Shown one piece after another: positions 1 through 11,808 of a stretch of 64,000 nt of DNA; position 1 is the stretch's first letter; each line of letters begins with the position of its first letter. The notes beneath the pieces were generated by a model that saw only the letters and a list, made by a program, of their open reading frames with translations, made no database searches and was not told where the DNA came from. The position numbers and the translations under genes are program-made. The DNA comes from Strongylocentrotus purpuratus (Eukaryota; Echinodermata; Echinoidea; Camarodonta; Strongylocentrotidae). Where the stretch lies: positions 2,166,001-2,230,000 of the forward strand of contig NW_022145547.1 in NCBI RefSeq assembly GCF_000002235.5. Direction: 5' to 3'.

Positions 1-835
1 GGAGATGATAGAGAAGGAGTGGAAAGTCTTGTAATTTATTCAAACGTATGCTTGAGTTCTAAAGCGTAACAATGGGATGTGTGGTTATATTACTAATAAA
101 TCATGCGAAACAATGAAATGAATTTAATTTCTAAAATATAGTTTAGTGAAAGAGAAGGAGTGGAATTAAGCTGCTCTCCTTTGACCCCTTGCTCCAAGCC
201 GCCGAAAAGTTATGCGCCAATCTGCAACTGTTGACCAGGTGGTGAGATAAAAGAGCGCATGAAATATCAGGATTTAGAATTCCTCCATCAGTAAATGGTA
301 TCCCAGTAAATGATCGTTGTCCCTATCAATGATATCTCATCCATTTTTTAAATGTTTAATGAGTAAAGCAAGCGCAAACAAACTTGTGTAATTTCATCCT
401 TTTTTCCAACTGCAAATCGTGAACAATTATCAAGCGTGTTTAGATTATGTTCCTTATGTATTTCCCTCTGTTTTTTGGTTATCTGTACAAACATCACGAG
501 ATGTTAGACGTAAAAACTTAAAAAATGGCTCGCTGATGATTCACAGGTATACTATATTCTAATAATATATGTAGAGCGCTGAGAGACGGTATTCAGTATT
601 GATCGCTATATAAATCCAGATTATTTTTGGTCACCCTTTAGCACACACGCCAACAATGTTTTAATTGTTTGAGTTTTTTTAATAAACAAATTTATTTGAG
701 GGGGGGGGGGGGGGTTCCCTCGAGAACACACACATTAAACAAATTGAGTGGGGGGGGGGGGGTAAACCCCCAAAACACCCCCTGCGTACGCGCCTGCTTT
801 CAGTTTTTCTTTTATATTTATTGTCAATGCAAGTT
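1..835. other. No gene seen; probable intron 1 of left receptor paralogue
   Basis: I see no exon or known repeat here. By analogy with the right-hand receptor gene, where about 7 kb separate the signal exon from the first Ig exon, this stretch should lie in intron 1 of the paralogue whose signal exon is at 5913-6018. Two poly-G runs stand near 701-714 and 750-762. Open frames here are short and low-complexity. Confidence 0.5.
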
Positions 836-1779
836 TAACATTCGTACAAGCATCATTGAGCCCTCCGCGAAAAAAATGCCCTATACGCATATGTTCATAT
901 GCCTGTACAGGGGTGGCGGAGCGACTTCCAAAGTTGGGGAGGGAGGGGGGGGGGGGCAAAAAAGGACATTGCATACACACCGACATTTTGATTTACATTA
1001 TCAGGAATGATTTCAATATTTTTTTTCTCTTTATACATTAAAGGTAATACAACGTTTTGGCATAGTGTGATGAATTTCGTTTAAATGAACATATTGGAAG
1101 CAATTTCGATTTTACAATATTCAATGATTGTTGCCGCGGTGGAAATCGAGTCTAAAGTGATGAAATTGTAAATAATAAACTCTTTATATTGTATAGCTCC
1201 CTCTCAAGGCTGATTTTAATTTAGCTTTAAAACAATGTTTCTTGACTACTATCTACCGATTAGCTATTCCCAGTTGGAAATTAAATATCAGAACTGCATA
1301 TTCTGAGATTTGCATGGTCGCAGCTACCATGGAATGGCCTTAGGCGCTATTTGAAATGTTTGAAAGGGAGCATCGGTAAATTGTTGATTATTCAATTTTT
1401 CCAAAGCAGAAGTGTTTTGGGGGCCAGATTTCCTAGTGCTAATAATACATCCACAGAGGCATCCAAATACATCAACAATTGAAAAAAATTACTATCCATC
1501 TAATTTCAAAATTTCCCAAAACTTTGCATTACCTTTAGGCGACAGACTTTGCAATTGGGTGGTGATCTGAATATTCATTTGCAAGCGAGCGAAGCGAGCG
1601 AGGAAATTTTGTAAGAATTGTGAAGTCGCAGTGCAAAAATTACATCTTATAAAGAGGGAAAAAACGCAATCATGATGGGGTTATAAGCACATTCTCATAA
1701 CGGAAGACTGAAAAGACCTGATACGTAACATGATTATATCTTCTATAAATGCGAGCGAGCGTAGCAAGCGAGCTTTGGG

Positions 1780-2840
1780 GGAAATTGCTCTCAATATTTT
1801 GTAATTAGGGGCACGTTTAATGATGAGAGGAAAAAGGGACACTTATCGAAATTGATAAAACACTTATTAGGAAAGAAAAGTAGCAAGTGTCAAAGTACAA
1901 AGGGTAATTATCAGAGCTAAACATTTGGCAATTATCACATCTGAAAAGAGACACTCACCAAGGATGAACAAAGGCAATTATGATAATGGAAATGGGCACT
2001 TGTCGATGGTAAAAGGGCACCCATCAAATTTTGAACAGGGCATTTATAAGAGGTAACAAGAGTCATTTATGAAATAGGGATAGGTCCTTTAGTAGAAAGG
2101 AAAATGGGCATATATCACGGGAAACATCAGAGGGAACAAGGGGGAACAGGGGAATTATCAGAGGTGAAAGGGGTCACTTATCACACATGAAAAGGGGCAC
2201 CGACCAAATATGAAAAGGGGCACTTATGACAATGCAAAAGAGGCACTTGTAATAAACGAAACTGTTCATTTGTTGAAAGAAAAGGGGCATTTATAGGAAG
2301 TGAAAGGGAAGTGGCTCTTATCAAAAAGAAAAAGAGCATTTATTAGAAAGGAAGAGGGGCGCTCATCAGAGATGAAGAGAGCACTTATCAGGAGGGGAAA
2401 AGGGGCACTTGTCAAAGTTAAACTAGCATCTCTCAGATTTGAATAGGGGCAATTATCGGAGGTGAAGGGGCACCTATCTGAAAATGGTCATTTTACCGGA
2501 AATGAAAAGGGGCATGTTATGAGAAGGGGAAGGAGCTCTTATTTTTAAACGGGGGCTATTATCATTAAGAAAAGGGGCACTTGTGAAAATAAAAGAAGCG
2601 CTCATTTGAGTTAAAAAGGGGTAGTTATTAAAATGGGAGGGACACTTCTTTAGAAGGAAAATGGGCAATTGTCAGAGTCAAAGAGACACCACTCAGATTT
2701 GAATAGAGCAATTATCAGAGGTGAAGGGGGCACTTTTCATATTATAAAGGGGCACTTTTCGTATCTGAAAACGGGCACTTCTTTTGAAGTCAAAGGGCAT
2801 CGTTCCTATGTAAAATGGGGCACTTTGGGGTTAACCACTC
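1780..2840. repeat. Degenerate minisatellite rich in GGGGCACTTATC
   Basis: About 1 kb of imperfect tandem units of roughly 30-36 bp built on 'AAAGGGGCACTTATCAGAGGTG'-like words. A shorter relative occupies 39345-39800 in the duplicated block. No coding potential is evident. Confidence 0.8.
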
Positions 2841-4320
2841 CCATAGCACTGCCTTAAAAAGCACATTTATGCGGTATCAACACGAAAGTTGAATTGTTAT
2901 TTGGACTTATATATTTGCCGATTTCCTGACAATTTTGTAGAGGCTACCGGTCTATCAATATTTTGTTTAAGTTTTGCTTCCCCTACCCTTTCTGATCGCC
3001 CATCCTACATCAGTAGTAAGACTAAAAAGACATCTCTACTGCATTGTAATACAACGGTCAAAACCAAGTCTGTAATAGCCGCGGATATCATGATTTGCAA
3101 AGTTTTATCATGCGTCTGGTTGGTAGATCGAATGCGATCACCTAGGGGAGGTCTAAACATTTCAATGAACACCCTGATAACAAATATAAGAATGGGGACA
3201 ACCCCGAATCAACTACGCTGAAAGCAAGCAAACAAGACACCTCACATTTATTTAACAAGCATTTCTCTCGTCATCAAGATATTTTTGAAAAGGAACTTAA
3301 ATGCGCATAAACTGAAAAGGACTGAAATTTTGTCCCTTCAAGCATTGCACATTTCTGTCTGTCTAGGACAATAATAAGCATACTGTAGCGCCCCCCTAAA
3401 CACACTTGACGTATATCACAACCTTGAAGCACGCTCGCTGAGGGCAAAGTACGACGACATTTTTCATATCATAATAGAAGTATTTTCAATGCATTTATGG
3501 TTCCAATTCTATTCAACGAAACCATGGTCATTGTGCATGAATATGTACACAGTACATATTGGTAGAACGGGTTTATTATATGCACATATCGGCGTTCTTA
3601 TCAATCATCATCAATACAATTATTCCCAGACTAACATGTAGTATGATATACATGATATAGTCACTATAGTACGTTTCGATTTCTGAACAGAAGGATTTCT
3701 TCTCAGCTCATATTGTATCCCGAGTACTTGAGTTTGAGAATGTGAACAATAGATAATAGTCGCACGCAAATTTAAATGAGATAATACGGAACTAAGTTTT
3801 ATCAACCCTGCATATATCTTTTCGCAATGGTTCATTTTGAGCGAAATCCTTTTAGAAATTTCGATATAGAGCAACGAGAAGAAATTTTTCCAAAATCGTG
3901 ACTTCGGGGAGCGGGACCTGAGATTTTTTATCTTAACTAAAATAATTTTTAACAAAAAAATTTTGTTTAAAAATATTTTGTGTACGGTATTACATGCATT
4001 TCGAGGCCGAAGTTCATAGTTTCAGCAAAATGAACAGAGCAATTTATTAAAGCGTCAAAATCTGATCCTTTATGCATTTTGACATTTTTCTTCCGATTTG
4101 GATATATCGTCGGTTGGTGATAATCTTTAATATTAGAACAACTTTTTTTGCAGGAGAGGTGTTACATTAAGACTAAAAACACGTTGGTCCTTAATAGACT
4201 AACATGTTATAAGGATGAACAAAAATGGGAAACTTGGGGAAAATAGATTCAGACGAGCCATTTTCCCGATTCAAGACCATAGGATTCAAAGGGCTCGACA
4301 AAGGGTCGTTGGTCCACCCT

Positions 4321-4540
4321 CACTATGAATATGGCGGACAAAGAAAGCGGAATATACAGTTCCTCAGGTAGACAAAGGAACATCCTTCACTGCTATTATG
4401 TAAAAATGTGTAGAACAGGTGAATATGCATGTGACACCTGTTCCACACATTTTTACATAAAAGCAGTGAAGGGATGTTCCTTTGTCTACCTGAGGAACTG
4501 TATATTTCGTCCGCTTTCATTGTACGTCATGTTCATAGTG
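4321..4540. mobile_element. CACTA-like foldback MITE, 220 bp
   Basis: The sequence starts CACTATGAA and ends TTCATAGTG and is an almost complete palindrome (both arms carry the reverse-complementary words around GTTCCTCAGGTAGACAAAGG). CCT is duplicated at 4318-4320 and 4541-4543. The duplicated copy at about 44417 has the uninterrupted site with a single CCT. CACTA termini with a 3-bp target duplication are diagnostic of the EnSpm/CACTA superfamily; a 220-bp element must be non-autonomous. Confidence 0.85.
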
Positions 4541-5309
4541 CCTACTAATTTGACCAGTGGTAGAGTGCACTGGGGCAACACTACAGAACTTGTACTTTGC
4601 ACATTAAAACTCAGAAGTTTATAACTCGGAGGTGTTGCGGGCGCAGGTCCATAGAAGACAAGTAGCTGGGTAATCCAACACCAACGAAAGTGTAAAGTCA
4701 AAACGCATTTTATAACCTTGTAATTCTATATTTTGTCTGTCCACAAGTTAGTATGAGATGAAAGATCATGTTTGTTAATTTTTGATATGTTGCATTATGT
4801 CATGTGCGTATAGAAGTTGTCACGATATTTATATACAATTTCCATATGTTTACTGGGCTCATAAAATAAAACCAGATAAACATTCAAATGAGATATGTAT
4901 GTAATTACCATTGGTGAACTATATTATTAAGTACATAACTAATGTTTGATACAAATTCAGGTTCCAAATTCTTATGAGGGTTAATTTACTCGATTGAATT
5001 GGCAGGGTAAGGACTTGGGAGACAGACTTCAAAGCCACAGGGCTACCCATGGAAGATGTTCTTCTGTTCTACTTAAATTAGAGTCTGGTTGAAGCAAGTT
5101 CAAGCCAAGTCATATTCATCATTGTTAACTAGCTTTAATCTATAGGCTTTTAGTGTATTAGAATGGCAGGTATCTGTTTGAGGAGTGTATTTAGGAAGCG
5201 CTAAGCGTATTCAGTTTTTTTGCTCTTCATTCGTAATATTTCACAATTTCATTATACATTATTTTGCTTATTCTATGCTATAATACTCAGACATTTTTGA
5301 AAGGTTCAA

Positions 5310-5310
5310 T

Positions 5311-5341
<31 letters not shown>

Positions 5342-5343
5342 TT
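5310..5343. repeat. (TTTA)n microsatellite
   Basis: About eight consecutive ATTT units. Confidence 0.95.
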
Positions 5344-5912
5344 TCTAATCTTTTGACAGGGTAGCCCATTCACCAACATGTAGTGGTCTTCCATGGGGCC
5401 CTGAATGAACATGAACATATACATCGTTTATAACGTTTATACAGAACAGTTAACAAAATAATACTCGTTTGCAAAATAAACATATATTATCAACCTAGTA
5501 AACAGTAATGTCAATAGGAAAATATTGAATCAGTCGCAATTATGTAAATAAGTCATGTTAATATTACAGAACATATTACAGAATATTATAAACTGCATAG
5601 GTTTTAAAGTATCAAAACCCTTATTTCCAGAATAAGTCGGGGGTAATATGTATACATATATACATGTATATATCTCAAACATTGTTCCTATTCCCAAATT
5701 ACATGCATGCATAAGAGCTAAAAGTCATAATCTTATTGTTCTATTCTTTAGTCACACGTAAAAAAAAAGGAAAATTGACTTTCTCAGGAACACCGCCCTT
5801 AAAAAGGAATCATATATATATATATTTCATAAACCATCGACTCAGTCGTGATCACCTCAGTACGCAAACAATCACACGCCAATATTGATTTGAATGGATA
5901 CTAGCAACCTAC

Positions 5913-6018
5913 CTTGTATCAATTTTGGAAAACAGACGAAAAGGGACAGAGTTGATAAAAATAGTTTCAGAACTTTGAATGATGCCATTTTTTCCAGTAT
6001 TCCCCGCAACATCCACAT
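5913..6018 (-). CDS. Signal-peptide exon of a second Tie-like receptor (partial gene)
   Basis: Read on the minus strand, this exon begins with ATG at 6018 and encodes 35 residues plus one base. It ends at a donor, CAAG|GTAGGT, in phase 1. The segment after the third methionine (MASFKVLKLFLSTLSLFVCF) is a classical signal peptide. The paralogous exon at 45704-45809 has the same length, phase and donor and differs at only a few residues. The two ORFs align while the surrounding DNA has diverged by indels, which suggests coding constraint. The first Ig exon would be expected about 7 kb to the left, outside the window, so only the 5' end of this gene is visible. It could also be a dead 5' fragment. 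Confidence 0.75.
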
Positions 6019-6260
6019 CTCACACTCCAACTTTCCAACTTCCAATTTCTCAATCAGCTAGCATCCGTATACGGTGGACTCTCACCCGACATTCAGTGTG
6101 AATATCCACAAACAACTTCCCGATCAGATGCCGTCTGTATACCTTTTGTACCCGGAACTATTAAAATCCATGATGTTAGTCTGTCATCAAGTCTCTCGCG
6201 AGAAAGCTAATGGCAGGGCAATCAAATCGAAATTAATTTCAAAGAAATTGCATTGACCAT

Positions 6261-7640
6261 TTAAGAGAAGGTTCATTGATTAAAACCCCAAAAAAATTAT
6301 TGTCATTATTGCAAAGGTGAAACTTTGATTAGACAAGGTTATCAAAATTCAATGCTTGGAAACATTCGAAGTAAATGATTATTATCAATTACAAAACGCT
6401 TAAATATAGCCCTGGCATATTACCTGAAGAACTATCCAAACGCTACTGAGATGTGTGACGTCACAATCATGTTTAACATGATTTGCACAAGTAGACGATG
6501 TCCAATGACATCTCACACATTTTCAATGCCTGCTTTGTCATCTTCTCTTCAGTTATTTCTTTAATACTTCACTTACCGTCAGGATAAATGTTTATTCAAT
6601 TGCCTCACTCTAAACCCCGCGCATGGTATTATTTTGATGAAAAATGCGGCGATAAAAAAATAAAGGAATCCATCACATGTAAACGAAATTAGACGCCATT
6701 GTATTTTCAGCTGCATACACCGCGATATGTTAAAGAAGGAAAAAATGCCGTCCATGCTGTCATTCCGGGGGTTTGTCAATTTGAACGTTTGGTTTCGTTC
6801 ACTGTTCATTATACCCCTATCCTGTGTATTTACAAACAAAAGATATTCAGTTATCAAATCGGTTTCATATCCCTAATGGTGTAAAATGCCACAACATTTA
6901 TATACACTAACCTCATTATAATTGGAGAAATAATAGCATTGCAATTATGTTCATTCTTTATGGGATGTGTTGTGTATTGTTCGTTTTTTATTTTGGCGCT
7001 TCACTGCTTTAGTAACATTTGCATTTCGGGAGGTATTTGGCATTTCAGTTTTCCTTCTAATTTGGTACAACAAATTGAGCAGAATAATTATATGGGTCAA
7101 TTTCTGGCACCGGGATAGGTATTCTACGGGAAAATTACGGGCCAACTGAACATAATACTTGTCAAAGAAATTGCAAAGAATACACCTTTTTGTACTTTCG
7201 AATTAATTCTCATTTTTCTAATCTCTTTTGTTGATTTAGGATAAAATCTGATGGATCGTGACAAAGATTAGGTTTTTAGCCGATAGTATCAAAAGCATGA
7301 ATTTGTCGCTTATCATGGTTTTTGTGAAACAAGATATGACTGTCATGGAATTGGTTTCTAACTTCTCACAAAAGTTTGCAACATTGGTTTTGCCGGAAAC
7401 ACAAATACATGACTATGACTGATTTCGCAGCTCAATGTTGACGCTCACTTTACGACAATAGGGGCTCGGGCTGAATCACGACTACACATTTATACTTGAA
7501 AATTAAGCCTAGGCTTGACTGCATAATGCATTTAGAATTCTTTTTTCCAGCATTTTGTTGGTCGAAGTTGCACCCTGTGTTGAAATTCCTGCAGCCGTAG
7601 TTTAAACTGTTACTGCGCATAAAGGATGATGACGTCACCA
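6261..7640. other. Intergenic, no feature recognised
   Basis: Between the upstream flank of receptor copy A (minus strand) and the thioredoxin-like gene (plus strand) I recognise no exon. The thioredoxin-like gene needs upstream exons carrying its active-site motif. I looked for a WCxxC-type coding stretch here and did not find one. Confidence 0.5.
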
Positions 7641-7650
7641 ATTGACATTA

Positions 7651-7762
7651 GGGACTTTTAGATTCGCACGAAGACAATGGGGATTGCTACGGTCGACGTC
7701 CTTTTAATGCACTGCCGTGAATGGAAGTCACACGTATCAGTCCACGCAAATCTAAAAGTCCC
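7651..7762. mobile_element. 112-bp MITE, TIR GGGACTTTTAGATT, TA target
   Basis: The terminal inverted repeats are GGGACTTTTAGATTCGC and GCAAATCTAAAAGTCCC, flanked by TA on both sides. A second copy at 44827-44938 also has TA flanks. Internally both carry CGACGTCC and ACACGTATCAGTCCACG. TA duplication suggests a Tc1/mariner-type mobiliser. Confidence 0.85.
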
Positions 7763-8074
7763 TATTGATTAGTTTAGTGTACTTAGGCTTGTGCAGGGAG
7801 TGTGCTGAATTTAGCTTTAGGTTATCGGTTCACTTTAAGTACATGAAGTTGAATTGGTATGTGTTTATTTTCTTTTTTGAAGAAGTGAAGGGAATTGATA
7901 TCGTTAAAACATGCAGGGAATTAGTTTCTAAACTTGTGGGCCAGTGAATCAAAAGATTTACTTTGGGAGTTGAGAAAGTAGGAGCTGATGTTGATAGAAG
8001 TATATATGATGGTACTGAAAGGGTTAAGATATCAAACTTTCATTGTGATGTTTTGTGATGTTTATCTTCCCCAG

Positions 8075-8858
8075 GATGACGAGGAACCTGAAGGATCTCA
8101 ATTTCAGCCCGACGGTGGATACATTCCTCGTATACTCTTTCTAAACTCAGATGGCGTAGTTCAACCTGACCTAATCAACACATTAGGAAATCCCCAATAC
8201 AAGTTCTTCTATTCAAATGCTCTAATGGGTATGTACAGCTTGTTGTGAGTGATACAGTCATGTATATGTTTAGTAGGTTATATAACACACTTCCTATAGA
8301 TATTGATCTGCCGGATTAGAGGCTGGGGGTTGTAATATGTAGCCCCTTCCCCCACCTCCACCCAACGTTTCGAATAGACAGGTACAAACAATACTGTGAC
8401 ATTGCAAAACAAATAATATGCTTGGTTGCATGCTCAGCCAAATGTTCCTTTCAAAATGTTTTGCATCTCCTGAACAATATACATACATGTACATGTACTT
8501 CAAATTCAAATCTGCAAAAAAGTAAGTTGAGAATTCTACAAAATAAGGTACAAATAATAAAGATCCCCTGCTAAGGCTGCTAGTGATAATGTAAGATCTA
8601 AACGATCTTAGTTTTTGTTTGGTTCCCTTACTTCTTTACCAATTATTAAATTGTGTAACAACTTCTTTCCAAATCTTATTTTACCTCTTATTGCCACTTG
8701 TCAAATCTTTGTTATATATTCAGCTTTGAATGAAATTTTGCAATTATGGTTTCTCTATTTTGATATCTTTTGTTGTCTCTCATTCATCCCTTTCAGTGAC
8801 TGAAGCAATGAAATCTGCAGTCAAAGCACTGGGAGGAAGCAGAAATGATGAGTTGTGA
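8075..8858 (+). CDS. TXNDC12: TXNDC12-like ER thioredoxin protein, last two exons
   Basis: Two exons, 8075-8228 and 8797-8858, are joined through GGTATGT...TTTCAG in phase 1. The acceptor before the first is TTATCTTCCCCAG, phase 0. They encode DDEEPEG, then [26 protein letters not shown] and a helix ending GGSRNDEL before TGA. The [12 protein letters not shown] core and the tail are the C-terminal half of the TXNDC12 (ERp18/19)/AGR family of ER-lumen thiol-disulfide proteins. NDEL is a KDEL-type retention signal. The exons encoding the signal peptide and the redox motif are not seen and probably lie upstream, possibly beyond or interleaved with the opposite-strand receptor copy. TXNDC12 fits better than AGR2/3 because of the [10 protein letters not shown] wording. 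Confidence 0.82.
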
Positions 8859-8928
8859 CATGGATCTCTAGTTTAAACTATTTATCAAGCAATAATGGCA
8901 GGTGCCCACTCTGGTGATGTAAACACTA

Positions 8929-9140
8929 GGGCCCGAACTCACAAAGGAGGTTTAACTCAACCCATGGTTACTTTAAACCCTCATTTACATAACCCATGGT
9001 TTAAAAATTAGTGCAAAATAGGTGTTGCTTGCCTTGCGCGCGTCTAATATTGGACCTCTGACTGTGTCGCGCTGATGGGTTATGTAAATAAAGATTTAAA
9101 CCATGGGTTGAATTTAAACCTCCTTTGTGAATTTGGGCCT
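8929..9140. mobile_element. Palindromic MITE, GGGCCCGAACTCACAAAGGAGG
   Basis: The left end GGGCCCGAACTCACAAAGGAGGTTTAA is mirrored by TTAAACCTCCTTTGTGAATTTGGGCC on the right; a second inverted pair (CCATGGTT/AACCATGG) lies inside. It sits about 70 bases after the thioredoxin stop codon, so it is probably part of the 3' UTR. Confidence 0.85.
9087..9092 (+). promoter_or_regulatory. Possible polyadenylation signal inside the MITE
   Basis: AATAAA on the plus strand, 229 bases after the thioredoxin stop codon and inside the 8929-9140 element. It would be a transposon-supplied 3' end. A second AATAAA lies at 9748-9753. Confidence 0.35.
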
Positions 9141-9270
9141 TTATGATTTGTCTATTCAGAGACAGAAAGGTGCTAACTCTTTCTAAAAGTGTATGACAGG
9201 CCTTTTGATGTCCCTTACTAATACTACTTATCTTGAAAATAATAAGACATTTAAACATCACTTTTGTCAC

Positions 9271-9297
9271 AATACGATACGATACGATACGATACAA
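9271..9297. repeat. (CGATA)n pentanucleotide repeat
   Basis: About five consecutive ATACG/CGATA units. Confidence 0.9.
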
Positions 9298-9747
9298 GTA
9301 AAGCACAAGTTCACCATTCTCTGATGGTCAGAATAACATATAATGTATACTATTTATATGCGATGCAGATATCGTCCCTTTACCACATGTTAGCCAATGT
9401 TATTCTTTTATGGGATAGATATAGGCCTACCAAAGGCTTTCAAGATTATTTAACTATGTCCAGTGCAAGATTAATCTATTCTAATTTTGCAAAATCATGA
9501 TGCACAATTAATCGTGTTGTTTAGTGGTGTCTCTATCATTTTGTGCACGTGTGGTAAACAAGTGACCTTGCAGAGAGTTAAAGAAAGCACCCAAAATGTT
9601 AATGCCTCACTGGCTTTCGAGTGTAAACTTTGTTTGAAGTTTATATTGTACTGTGGTTAAAACAGATATATATTCTAATGGTTTGTTCGTTCATGTCTCC
9701 TTAGATCAGGATAGCTATGTAAAGTTCCTTAATTAAATTAAATTTTA

Positions 9748-9753
9748 AATAAA
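9748..9753 (+). promoter_or_regulatory. Candidate polyadenylation signal of the thioredoxin-like gene
   Basis: AATAAA about 890 bases after the stop codon. The sequence shows no way to choose between this and the site at 9087. Confidence 0.3.
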
Positions 9754-10328
9754 GTTCTTCCAGTCCAATTGCTGCAATGGTCGTTTCATTAACAAGGGCC
9801 AGGTCTTCATCTGTAATAGTGATTCATGCCTTTGAAGATGGTTCATGGTATACTTGGTAAAAAATAATCGTTTCTTTGAGACCAACATCACAGACATACA
9901 CACACTAGTATTCAACATCGCAAACTGGATACTTAGTTAGAATAGGATACTTAGAAAAGGATTTTAGGAGTGATTAGATTTGTTAGGTGCATGTAAATGT
10001 TAGAAATATTCTGTAGCTGAATTTGTATTAGTTTTTCATAACTTAATAAAAAAAAATAATGATTGCTTAGTCTATAGGCCTTTATAGTTGTATACTCTGT
10101 TAGTATGGGCCTTTATAGTTGTATACTTTTACAGACAAGTGCCTTGGAATACTCATATTTTGAAGTATTTTGAGGTACTTTGTGGATTAATCTGACAGTC
10201 GTCGACCCATACCATGCAAAACGTCATTATACACATAGAGGTGGAAAATGATTTTTTATAAATTTTCGTATGAAATGAATGGACTCTTGAGTAATTACAC
10301 AAAATACCTATATTACACTCATGATTCT

Positions 10329-10483
10329 GGGCCCTGTTTCATAAAACTTTTCCTCAATAACAAATGCTAAATTACTATGACAAATTTACAAATTTGCTCT
10401 CAGCCAATCAATGCCACGATTTTAGTAGCTTATAAAAGTTATGGTACCTTGTAACGGATGACAAGTTTTGTGAAACAGGGCCC
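10329..10483. mobile_element. MITE, TIR GGGCCCTGTTTCATAAAACTT
   Basis: The ends GGGCCCTGTTTCATAAAACTT and AAGTTTTGTGAAACAGGGCCC are reverse complements with few differences; total length is 155 bp. I could not fix the target duplication. Confidence 0.85.
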
Positions 10484-10794
10484 TGGTGACTAGATAAAAT
10501 GTTTTAATATCAATTTAAGGTGATTCACATTTATCCAAGATGATAGTTGGAATCGCATTCTTTTTTGCTACAAAATCATGGACATGCAATTGGTTCTTGT
10601 CAAATTGTTACAGATGATTACTTTTCTAATTGGTAGATGGATTAAGCAAAATGCATTCTCACAAACTGAACAAGCTTTACCAATTTTTTGCTTTTGCCTA
10701 CATTCTCTAGGTGACATATTCATTGAGTAACAAAAAAATCTTAGTTTGAATTTATTAGGCTGTGTATGTTATCTAAACATTTATATATATATAG

Positions 10795-11210
10795 AATGTT
10801 ATTAAACTGCGTGAATAAAAACAAAAAGGATAAATCTTAATAGTAATTCTGTCCATGATTACATTTAATATTCTTTCGTGGTAACCTGATATTTGTTCAG
10901 GTGACATTTATGGTTAGGGTTAGTATTGCGATTGGGTTACCATTAGGTAGAGGTTCAGGTTAAGGTACAGAGTTGGGACTAGGGTTAAACATGAATGTAG
11001 AAGGGACTCGTGCAGGAGATAGGAGATAGACCATGGAGCACATGTCATCTGATCTATGTGTCCTATAACACAGTTACTCTCTCCCTTTCTTCATAATGAG
11101 AGAGAGAGAGAGAGAGAGAAAATGAGAGAGAGAAGGGGGGGGGGATAAACACACGCATCCACACTTCTGATGTAAATCAAGGACTTGTATGTACACATCA
11201 GTATGTTACT
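10795..11210. repeat. Dispersed repeat block, copy 1
   Basis: Closely matches 61518-61985 over about 400 bp, including the GTTAGGGTT-containing stretch, CATGGAGCACATGTCATCTGATCT, an AG microsatellite and a poly-G run. The block lies before the Tx1-like fragment here but after it at 61.5 kb, so the two neighbourhoods were rearranged relative to each other. Confidence 0.8.
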
Positions 11211-11401
11211 ACATTTTTAACAATATTTTTGAGGACATATGTTTGTTGGAATAAAACATCTGTTGTGTTACTTGGTACATTATACAATTACGATAAAATA
11301 TAAATAATTGTAGTTAGCGGAGGTAAACAGTCTGTAGGGAAATAGAGGAGAATTGAGTGAAGGGAACAGAAGGAGTAAGAGCTGGTAGAAGGGAGACAGG
11401 T

Positions 11402-11404
<3 letters not shown>

Positions 11405-11434
<30 letters not shown>

Positions 11435-11662
11435 GATAATGAGTGAGAGAGACAGAGATTAGAGAGAGAGAGAGTGGGATAATGAGGGAGAGAGAAGAGA
11501 GCTAGGTGACTGGGGATAAAGGAGAGAGGAGGAAGGGAGTGAGAGCTGGTAGGAGGGAGACAAGTAGAGAAAGAGAGAGTGGGACGATGAGTGAGAGAGA
11601 ATGAGATGAGGGAGAGAGAAGGTGAGAGAGAGAGAGAGAGAGAGAAGAAAGCTAGGTGATTG
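11405..11662. repeat. GA-rich microsatellite
   Basis: Interrupted (GA)n tracts with GGGATAATGAG interruptions. It abuts the 3' end of the Tx1-like LINE fragment that begins at about 11690. Confidence 0.9.
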
Positions 11663-11808
11663 GGGAGAAAGGAGTGAGATACAGATTTATTTTTTTCTTC
11701 CGTTTATCCTCTTTCGAGGGACTTTATTTGTTCATATTATAAAAAAAAAAAACTATTTACAACAATGTTTATATACAGAATCCATGCGATTGTAACATAT
11801 CATATATA

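Larger units (their letters stand above)
836..6260. repeat. Segmental duplication, copy A (5' region of receptor paralogue)
   Basis: This block is collinear with 39145-46075. Matching stretches include 838-960 with 39150-39270, 1780-1830 with 39345-39400, 2890-3250 with 42174-42540, 3400-3850 with 42690-43140, 4020-4090 with 44030-44100, 4550-5100 with 44410-45120 and 5840-6240 with 45615-46075. The copies are diverged by substitutions and by transposon insertions private to each copy: a CACTA-like element here; a hAT-like element, a 112-bp element and an exon fragment in copy B. Both end just upstream of a receptor signal-peptide exon, so the duplication carried a receptor gene with it. Confidence 0.9.

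Noticed and set aside
7988..8074. In-frame extension upstream of the thioredoxin exon ([12 protein letters not shown]...)
   Set aside because: It is intron read-through. The acceptor TTATCTTCCCCAG immediately precedes the family-like DDEEPEG, and the extension has no thioredoxin similarity.
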